This document shows positions 6,931-11,999 of a DNA stretch of 13,494 bases, in pieces. This DNA comes from Limiplasma sp031556335. Lineage in GTDB: Bacteria > Bacillota > Clostridia > Christensenellales > Aristaeellaceae. The notes below the pieces were generated by a model. The model ran no database searches. It was given only the letters and a program-made list of their open reading frames with translations, and had not been told where the DNA came from. Position 1 is the first letter of the stretch. Each line of letters starts with the position of its first letter. The DNA lies in the NCBI GenBank assembly GCA_031556335.1, contig JAVBTE010000014.1, positions 1 through 13,494 of the forward strand, written 5' to 3'. Both the position numbers and the translations under genes were made by a program.

Positions 6931-7506
6931 TTACACGAATCCGCCGGCCGAAGGCAGCGCGCTTTCCTCCTCCAGCGAATCCACCAGCTCAAACCCCAGC
7001 CAAATCTTTACCACCTTGTTCTCAAACGTCAGGGCGATTTGCCCGCTCTTGTTGCGTTTGTCCACCCGCAGAATCTGTCCTTCAAAGTCTTTCAGCGGCC
7101 CGCTGATGATGCGAATCCGGCCGCCTTCCCGGTAGGCCTTGGAAATCTGGATGGTTCCATCACAAGAAAACAACCAACGGGCAAATTTTTCATCGTTTCC
7201 ACACAGCCGCCAGTCTCCTCCGGGGTACGTCAATACCGACACCACGCCGTCTTTTGGAAAGCGCTGGTCCAACTCCCAGTTCGCAGGAACCTCCATAAAT
7301 ACATACCCCGGAAAAATCACACTGGTTTCATGCCTCACCTGTCCCTTGCTGGTCTTTCGCTTTACCTGCCGCACGGGACTGGAGCGTATGTCCGGATTGG
7401 TCCGCTCCAGGTTTTCCGCCACCAGTTCCTCTTTGCCTGTCAAACAAAAAATACACCCGTAACATTTTTCCCCGTCTATGGGAGTCTGCCCGCCTTGTTC
7501 GTTCAT
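6931..7506 (-). CDS. loaP: LoaP-type NusG paralog, processive antiterminator
   Basis: Specialised NusG proteins bind RNA polymerase after recognising a signal in the operon leader and let it pass terminators in long biosynthetic operons; LoaP is the Firmicutes form. The 191-residue product has an NGN domain opening CYGCIFCLTGKEE (15-27), with Cys where housekeeping NusG usually has Trp. The motif FPGYVFMEV follows (65-73), then a linker with basic patches (RQVKRKTSKGQVR, 46-58), and a KOW domain (about 124-175; EGGRIRIISGPLKDFEG). ATG 7506 is used because AGAGGG precedes it and because the extra N-terminus read from 7572 is unlike NusG. As first full gene of the operon it fits the LoaP/RfaH/UpxY pattern. 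An alternative is a RfaH-like role without a leader element, but the structured leader favours LoaP. Confidence 0.85.
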   Translation of the reverse strand: MNEQGGQTPIDGEKCYGCIFCLTGKEELVAENLERTNPDIRSSPVRQVKRKTSKGQVRHETSVIFPGYVFMEVPANWELDQRFPKDGVVSVLTYPGGDWRLCGNDEKFARWLFSCDGTIQISKAYREGGRIRIISGPLKDFEGQILRVDKRNKSGQIALTFENKVVKIWLGFELVDSLEEESALPSAGGFV

Positions 7507-7572
7507 CGCTTTGCCCTCTGGGTTCTCGTCGTTGGTCCACAAGGTCAACAAGAAATGAAATAAAAAATACAC

Positions 7573-7686
7573 TCACAAGGTCGGTCTTGTTCGTGCATTG
7601 TTCTGGTCGTATGGTTTTTTCACAATCTTAATGAGAAGCTGCTTCCAAAATCCTTTTGCCGGGCAAAACGCCTTTGTATTTTTCAT
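7573..7686 (-). CDS. Possible 37-aa cationic leader peptide upstream of loaP
   Basis: An ATG at 7686 follows GGGAGG with a 4-nt gap and opens a 37-codon frame ending in TGA at 7573-7575, 66 nt before the loaP start. The peptide is Lys-rich with an amphipathic centre, GFWKQLLIKIVKKPYDQ, a single Cys at position 8, and an Arg/Thr tail. It has no signal peptide and I know no homologue. It could be a regulatory upstream ORF, a small secreted or membrane-active peptide, or chance. The ribosome site and position inside the transcribed leader are the only support. Confidence 0.35.
   Translation of the reverse strand: MKNTKAFCPAKGFWKQLLIKIVKKPYDQNNARTRPTL
7651..7665 (-). promoter_or_regulatory. Near-palindrome in the loaP leader
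   Basis: CTTTTGCC/GGGCAAAA lies inside the small ORF. In the minus-strand RNA it can form a 6-bp UUUUGC/GCAAAA stem with a 3-nt loop, followed by GGAUUUUGG. This is too weak and too poor in U to be called a terminator with confidence, but it sits where leader attenuation would act. Confidence 0.25.
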
Positions 7687-7772
7687 ACCGCCTCCCGCGT
7701 AATCCGCAAAGCTTCGCCTTCCGACTTTGTAGCGATCGGTGATCATGTACCTGTTATGTGTTTATCCCAACG

Positions 7773-7799
7773 CATGCCGCTGAACTCTCAGCGTGCACG
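7773..7799 (-). promoter_or_regulatory. Bulged hairpin in loaP leader, candidate LoaP recognition element
   Basis: In minus-strand RNA, CGUGC, a single bulged A, and CGCUGA pair with UCAGCG and GCAUG around a GAGU loop. This gives 11 base pairs with one G-U. It lies about 120 nt into the predicted transcript and 267 nt before the loaP start. LoaP is known to act through a small hairpin in operon leaders; this is the best small, stable, bulged hairpin here. The assignment is inference, since I cannot compare it with the known consensus. Confidence 0.5.
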
Positions 7800-7916
7800 G
7801 CCAAGACAAATTTTTCCTGATGTACTCCACGACAGATGAGCTTGCCGTGGTCCAAAGAACCTCCCTGCATGAGAAGAGTTGATAGGGAACAAAGAGACAT
7901 ACCCTTTGATGGCATC

Positions 7917-7945
7917 ACTTTAGCATGAAACATATAGAAAGTCAA
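7917..7945 (-). promoter_or_regulatory. Sigma-A-type promoter of the polysaccharide operon
   Basis: On the minus strand a -35 box TTGACT (7945-7940) is followed after exactly 17 bases by a -10 box TAAAGT (7922-7917). Transcription would begin near 7910 and give a leader of about 400 nt before loaP. No competing promoter was seen closer to the gene. Confidence 0.65.
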
Positions 7946-8172
7946 TGTGTATCCCTGGCGATTGTTGTAAAATTTGGTAGCGTTTTTACGCGAAAAATGT
8001 CGAATCTGTTCGGGAAAGACGCTTTCTTCTTGCTTCTGCCATGAAGGCGGATTTTACCGCTCCTTTTTTTCTTTTTCCAGATCAAAAACGTACGCTTTTT
8101 GCATAAATCGCAACACTTGCTTCTTTAATTATGCAACATGCCCCCTATTTCCAAAAAAATTTCCCAGCCCTC
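7946..8172. other. Divergent intergenic region between the two operons
   Basis: These AT-rich bases separate the minus-strand EPS promoter from the plus-strand ROK promoter. They hold a small hairpin with a T-run on the plus strand (GCGG...CCGC, then seven T, about 8045-8070), which could block stray transcription. No gene is recognisable; the open frames here have no ribosome site. Confidence 0.4.
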
Positions 8173-8201
8173 TTGACAAACGGGAAAAACCGCTTCATAA
8201 T
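8173..8201 (+). promoter_or_regulatory. Near-consensus promoter of the ROK/sugar operon
   Basis: The -35 box TTGACA (8173-8178) matches consensus fully, and after a 17-base spacer the -10 box CATAAT (8196-8201) matches 5 of 6. Start of transcription would fall near 8208, inside the palindrome at 8203-8229, so a bound repressor there would block initiation. Confidence 0.85.
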
Positions 8202-8202
8202 A

Positions 8203-8229
8203 TAATTAATAAATAAAACTTATTAATTA
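8203..8229 (+). promoter_or_regulatory. Palindromic operator, probable ROK repressor site
   Basis: Perfect inverted repeat: arms TAATTAATAA (8203-8212) and TTATTAATTA (8220-8229) separated by 7 bases. It is centred about 15 bp downstream of the -10 box and lies 63 bp before the ROK gene. ROK repressors such as NagC and XylR bind AT-rich palindromes at this kind of position, so autoregulation with inducer release is the likely logic. Confidence 0.7.
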
Positions 8230-8291
8230 ATTGCACGCAGAAGCATTTTTCCTCCTCCGTAACGCACCTTTTCACCAGAAAGGATTTCCCC

Positions 8292-9407
8292 ATGAACGAT
8301 GTGATCGGGCAACCGCAGATTTTAAAGGCCGTCAATTCCGCCATGATCGAGCAGCTCCTTTTGGAGCGGGGCTCTCTTTCCAAGCCGGAGCTGGCCCGGC
8401 TTACCAGCCTCAGCCTTCCCACGGTCAGCAAGCTGGTGGACGACCTGGAAACAAACGGTATCCTCCGGCCCGTGGGGCTTTCCGGCAAAGGGGCGGGACG
8501 CAAGGCCATGCTGTATGAAATCAACAAGGATTCCGGCTGCCTGGCGGTGCTGTACTACCACGGCGGAGAGTACGCGGGCCGGGTGACGGACATTACGGGC
8601 AAAAGCCTTTACAAAGCCACCTTTCCCCTCGATTCCGCCAGCGGCGAGGGCGCTCTTTTGAACACGGTTTCCGCCGTCGATTCGCTGCTGCGGCACGCCC
8701 CCAACCCGGTGAAGGCGGTGGGCATCGGCGTTCCCGGCGTCGTATTGCCGGACGGGCGGCTGATGGGCATCCCCAAGGTGCCGGACTGGAACGGCTTCAA
8801 TTTGGCGGAAGCCCTGGCCGCCCGGTATCCCATGGACATCTGCATCGAAAACGATGTGAAGCTTTCCGCTGTGGGCTACTACCTCACCCACCTCAGCGAC
8901 CGGTATGAAAACATCGTTTACATTTACGCCGGCAACGGCGTGGGTTCCGGCATCATCGTGGGCGGCAAGCTGTACCGGGGTTCCAACAACTTCTCGGGGG
9001 AGCTGGGCTTTATGGCGCCGCTTACGGGAAACCCGCCGGAGCGGGACTATACCGGCGTCGGCGGGTACCTGGAATCCACGCTCATCGCCTCCACCCGCTG
9101 CTCCTCCAAAGAATTCTGGACCCACGACGTTCCCGTGGAGCGGGAAACGCTGGCCAACATTCTGGGGGCGGCGGCGGCCAACCATGTGGCGGTTTTGAAC
9201 CCGGACGTCATCGTGTTCGGCGGCGAGGCCATCTCCCCTGCCCTGCTCCAGCAGATTCAAACCCAAATGGCTTTTTATGCCCCCAAGGAGAGCATGCCCC
9301 TGATTTTGCACGATGAAAGCGGCTCCACCGGCCTTCACGGCCTGGTGCTCACCTGCCGGGGCTACATCACCACACGCCTGCAGCTGGTGCAAAACGGAGG
9401 CGTATAG
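8292..9407 (+). CDS. ROK-family transcriptional repressor
   Basis: The 371-residue protein combines an N-terminal winged helix-turn-helix (about 18-62; SKPELARLTSLSLPTVSKLVDDLETNGIL) with a ROK sugar-kinase-like domain. In that domain GIGVPGVV (144-151) and IENDVKLSAVG (185-195) match the ROK core, including the END acid, and GNGVGSGIIVGGKLYRG (214-230) is the glycine-rich signature. The segment GELGF (236-240) stands where ROK proteins have GE[IL]GH, and the usual CxCGxxGC zinc motif afterwards is replaced by a stretch without Cys. So it should sense a sugar but not phosphorylate it or bind zinc normally. A 6-base AAAGGA site precedes ATG 8292. It is first gene of the operon and probably represses its own promoter until the imported sugar binds. 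Confidence 0.92.
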   Translation: MNDVIGQPQILKAVNSAMIEQLLLERGSLSKPELARLTSLSLPTVSKLVDDLETNGILRPVGLSGKGAGRKAMLYEINKDSGCLAVLYYHGGEYAGRVTDITGKSLYKATFPLDSASGEGALLNTVSAVDSLLRHAPNPVKAVGIGVPGVVLPDGRLMGIPKVPDWNGFNLAEALAARYPMDICIENDVKLSAVGYYLTHLSDRYENIVYIYAGNGVGSGIIVGGKLYRGSNNFSGELGFMAPLTGNPPERDYTGVGGYLESTLIASTRCSSKEFWTHDVPVERETLANILGAAAANHVAVLNPDVIVFGGEAISPALLQQIQTQMAFYAPKESMPLILHDESGSTGLHGLVLTCRGYITTRLQLVQNGGV

Positions 9408-9455
9408 GCAAGCGGGAAACAAGCCGGCGCAGCTGAAACCAAGGAGGTCCTTCCC

Positions 9456-10379
9456 ATGTGGACATACGACCTGGCCGTCGACGGCGGCGGCACCAAGACG
9501 GAGTTTTGCCTGCGCGCCCTGGGCACAGGGGAAATGTGGCACTTTTTTTCCGGCAGCACCAATTACAAAATCGGCGAGACCGACGCCGAGCGGGGAAACT
9601 TTTTGGCGGGCGTTGAAAGCGTCTTTCAGAAAATGGAGATCGGGCCGGAAAACATTCGTGGAATGGTGATGGGCATGTCCGGCGTCGATTCCGTGGAGGA
9701 TCAGGCGCATTACCTGGACATCGCCCTGTCGACGGGCATCCCGGAAGACCGCATTTATGTTTGCAACGACTCGGAACTGGCCTTTTACTCCAAGGGCACC
9801 CCGCCCGGCCTTTGCATTGTGGCGGGCACGGGCTCGGCGGCCACGGGCGTGGGCCGGGATCAGCGCAAGGCCCGCTCCGGCGGCTGGAGCAATTTCATCA
9901 GCGACGAGGGCTCCGGCGGGTGGATCGGCAACCAGGTGCTTCGGGCGCTGCTGCGGTATTCCGACGGCTACGACAGATACCAGGACATTTTCGACAGGCT
10001 TCGGGAACTGTATGGCGCGCCCGACTTTGACGCCCTGCGCCATGTGCTTTCCCGGTTTACCGTGCAGGATATCGCCGCCGCCGCCAAGCCCATCATGGAC
10101 TGGGCGGAAGCGGGCGACGCGTACTCCGCCGGAATCGTCGCCGAGGCGGCCCGGCTGGTTTCGCAAATCGCCCGTTCGGTGTACCGCAAGCTGGATTTTG
10201 AGCAGGAGAAAACCGTGGATGTGGTCACCGCCGGCAGCCTGTTCAAATCTCCCCTGTTCACACGCTCCTTCATCCGGGAGATGGAAGCCGTCACCCCCTG
10301 CCGCAACCTGCGTTTCTGTGACGAGGTGGTCAGCCCCGTGCTGGGCGGCATCGCACTGGCCCCCCTCATGTTTCCCTAA
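9456..10379 (+). CDS. BadF/BcrA-family sugar kinase (N-acetylglucosamine-kinase type)
   Basis: This 307-residue ASKHA-fold ATPase belongs to the BadF/BadG/BcrA/BcrD family, which includes N-acetylglucosamine and glucosamine kinases. Motifs are the phosphate-1 loop DGGGTKT (9-15), the probable catalytic Asp in CNDSELAF (Asp105), phosphate-2 AGTGSAATG (123-131), and WSNFISDEGSGGWIG (144-158), a hallmark of the hexosamine kinase branch. A late AGSLFKSPLF is the adenosine-binding region. A strong AAGGAGG precedes ATG 9456, and only 48 nt separate it from the ROK gene. It lacks the iron-sulfur cysteines of the benzoyl-CoA reductase activators in this superfamily. It likely phosphorylates the sugar brought in by the XylFG-like transporter downstream; whether that is a hexosamine is not decided by sequence. 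Confidence 0.88.
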   Translation: MWTYDLAVDGGGTKTEFCLRALGTGEMWHFFSGSTNYKIGETDAERGNFLAGVESVFQKMEIGPENIRGMVMGMSGVDSVEDQAHYLDIALSTGIPEDRIYVCNDSELAFYSKGTPPGLCIVAGTGSAATGVGRDQRKARSGGWSNFISDEGSGGWIGNQVLRALLRYSDGYDRYQDIFDRLRELYGAPDFDALRHVLSRFTVQDIAAAAKPIMDWAEAGDAYSAGIVAEAARLVSQIARSVYRKLDFEQEKTVDVVTAGSLFKSPLFTRSFIREMEAVTPCRNLRFCDEVVSPVLGGIALAPLMFP

Positions 10380-10443
10380 GGTCTCTGGCGGGTGTATGGT
10401 CCCGCTGGCAATAGATTTCGACACATCAGAAGGAGGACTCGGT

Positions 10444-11451
10444 ATGAAACGGAAAATCCTGTCCCTGCTGCTGGTTGCGGCGCTGCTTGTAAGCCTGGTG
10501 GCCACCACGGCCCTGGCTTCGGACAAACCGGTCAAGATCGGCATCTCCCTGCCCACGCAACGGGAAGAGCGCTGGGTGCTGGACAAGGAAGGCTTTGAAA
10601 AGGCCGCTGCGGCTGCGGGCATTGAAATTGCCCTGCAAATTGCCGACAACGACGCGGGTCGCCAGCAAACCCAATGCGAAAACCTCATCGCCCAGGGCAT
10701 CAACGCGCTGATCGTGGCCCCCCATGACGGCGAAGCCGCCAAGAACATCGTGGAAATGGCCCACGCGGAGAACATCCCCGTCATTTCCTACGATCGCCTC
10801 ATCCTCAACGCCGACGTGGACCTGTACGTGACTTTTGACCAGTTCCGCATCGGCCAGCTGATGGGCGAGTACATGAACGCCAACCTTGAAAAGGGCAACG
10901 TCGTCATCCTCTCCGGCGACCCGGCGGACAACACCAGCGTGCCCCTCAAGCAGGGCGCTCTCAGCGCCATTCAGGGCAAAATCGACAGCGGCGCCTACAA
11001 AGTGGTGCTGGAGCAGGAGTGCAAAGACTGGCAGCCCAGCGAAGCCCTCAAGCACATGGAGAATGCCCTGACCGCTTCCAACAATGACATCCAGGGCGTC
11101 ATCGCCCCCAACGACGGCACCGCGGGCGGCGTCATCCAGGCGTTGGCTGCCCAGGGCCTGGACGGCAAAGTCGTGGTAACCGGCCAGGACTCCGAAGTGG
11201 ACGCCATCAAGCGCATCATCGCCGGCACCCAGAGCATGACCGTGTTCTTTGACGTGCGTGACCTGTCCGCCGCAGCCTTCGAGGCGGCGGTGAAGATGGC
11301 CCGGGGCGAAGATCCCGGCGCCACCGGCAGCCAGAACAACGGCAAAATCGACGTGCCCGTGCTGGAGTTCGGCCCTGCGGCCGTCACCAAGGACAACTAC
11401 CAGCAGCTGCTGGTGGACAGCGGCTACATGAGCGCGGACGCGCTGAAGTAA
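10444..11451 (+). CDS. xylF: XylF-like sugar-binding protein of ABC transporter
   Basis: The 335-residue extracytoplasmic receptor belongs to the periplasmic-binding-protein type I sugar group, close to XylF. After a signal peptide with a likely cleavage at ALA-SD (after residue 25), the mature chain follows XylF closely: VKIGISLPTQREERW, ISYDRLI, GDPADN, a KDWQP segment, APNDGTAGG, TGQDSEVDAIKRI and AGTQSMTV. E. coli XylF has Tyr-Lys-Pro after the last motif; here it is Phe-Phe-Asp, so ligand choice may differ. There is no lipobox Cys, which is unusual for a Gram-positive binding protein. GGAGGA precedes ATG 10444; longer in-frame reading upstream overlaps the kinase gene and is not real. 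A hairpin-rich 548-nt spacer with a terminator-like hairpin follows, which would favour excess receptor over ATPase. Confidence 0.9.
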   Translation: MKRKILSLLLVAALLVSLVATTALASDKPVKIGISLPTQREERWVLDKEGFEKAAAAAGIEIALQIADNDAGRQQTQCENLIAQGINALIVAPHDGEAAKNIVEMAHAENIPVISYDRLILNADVDLYVTFDQFRIGQLMGEYMNANLEKGNVVILSGDPADNTSVPLKQGALSAIQGKIDSGAYKVVLEQECKDWQPSEALKHMENALTASNNDIQGVIAPNDGTAGGVIQALAAQGLDGKVVVTGQDSEVDAIKRIIAGTQSMTVFFDVRDLSAAAFEAAVKMARGEDPGATGSQNNGKIDVPVLEFGPAAVTKDNYQQLLVDSGYMSADALK

Positions 11452-11454
11452 GGA

Positions 11455-11480
11455 ACGGCCTTCGGCGGCCTAAGGGCCGT
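11455..11480 (+). repeat. GC-rich hairpin just after xylF
   Basis: ACGGCC (11455-11460) pairs with GGCCGT (11475-11480), with an alternative inner GGCC/GGCC stem. It begins three bases after the xylF stop and has no T-run, so it fits mRNA 3'-end protection better than termination. Confidence 0.5.
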
Positions 11481-11500
11481 CGCCCCTCAGAACCCCTCTG

Positions 11501-11529
11501 CTGGAATGCCCATTTTATGGGCATTCCAG
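11501..11529 (+). repeat. Perfect 13-bp stem palindrome
   Basis: CTGGAATGCCCAT (11501-11513) and ATGGGCATTCCAG (11517-11529) are exact reverse complements around a TTT loop. No T-run follows on either strand. It is a candidate extragenic palindrome that could stabilise the upstream xylF message. Confidence 0.75.
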
Positions 11530-11537
11530 GGATGGGT

Positions 11538-11593
11538 TCAGGGCATCGCCCTGACGGGGATGCAAGGGGCGGAGCCCCTGCATACGGTTTTTT
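11538..11593 (+). terminator. Two hairpins with T-run, probable partial terminator
   Basis: TCAGGGC/GCCCTGA (11538-11554, loop ATC) is followed by AGGGGC/GCCCCT with a GGA loop (11565-11579), extended by TGC/GCA around a bulged A (11561-11582). Six T follow at 11588-11593, five bases past the stem. The offset of the T-run makes full termination doubtful; attenuation between xylF and xylG would match the usual need for more receptor than ATPase. Confidence 0.5.
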
Positions 11594-11601
11594 GACAGGT
11601 C

Positions 11602-11984
11602 AGGCCGGGGCGCAGCCCTGGCTAGCGCCCGAGTTTGCGAAGCAAACAAGGCGCGTACCCCCGGCGCGGCTGAAGGTCGCGACGGGGGCGACATGAGGAG
11701 GCCGGGGCGCAGCCCCGGCTAGCGCCCGGGCTTGCGAAGCAAACAAGGCGCGTACCCCCGGCGCGGCTGAAGGTCGTGACGGGGGCGACATGAGGAGGCC
11801 GGGGCGCAGCCCTGGCTAGCGCACGGGTTTGCGAAGCAAACAAGGCGCGTACCCCCGGCGCGGCTGAAGGTCGTGACGGGGGCGACATGAGGAGGCCGGG
11901 GCGCAGCCCCGGCTAGCGCCCGGGCTTGCGAAGCAAACAAGGCGCGTACCCCCGGCGCGGCTGAAGGTCGTGACGGGGGCGACA
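11602..11984 (+). repeat. Four 97-bp tandem repeats in ABAB order
   Basis: Units start at 11602, 11699, 11796 and 11893; the last stops after about 92 bases, where xylG leader sequence begins. Copies 1 and 3 share CCCTGG and GTTTGC variants, copies 2 and 4 share CCCCGG and GCTTGC, so the array looks like a duplicated 194-bp dimer. Each unit holds three hairpins: GCCGGGGC/GCCCCGGC with a GCA loop (a G-U pair in copies 1 and 3), a TTGC/GCAA type stem around GAA that contains GCGAAGC, and CCCCCG/CGGGGG. Frames open across the array on the minus strand, but 97 is not a multiple of three and their content is low-complexity, so it is non-coding. There are no unique spacers, so it is not CRISPR. Confidence 0.9.
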
Positions 11985-11999
11985 AACGGAAGCGGGATG

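Noticed and set aside
7754..7945. 63-codon minus-strand frame in the loaP leader
   Set aside because: Its start lies within the -35 box of the predicted promoter, so it would not be transcribed as a whole, and it has no ribosome site.
8322..10784. Very long open frame (820 codons) on the minus strand opposite the ROK, kinase and xylF genes
   Set aside because: It spans three well-supported plus-strand genes and has no recognisable domain; long antisense frames are common opposite GC-rich codons.
11592..11620. Promoter for xylG starting at TTGACA 11592-11597
   Set aside because: The position 17 bases on is GC-rich and has no -10 box.
11602..11984. CRISPR array
   Set aside because: The repeats are 97 bp and directly adjoining with no unique spacers, and no cas gene is near.
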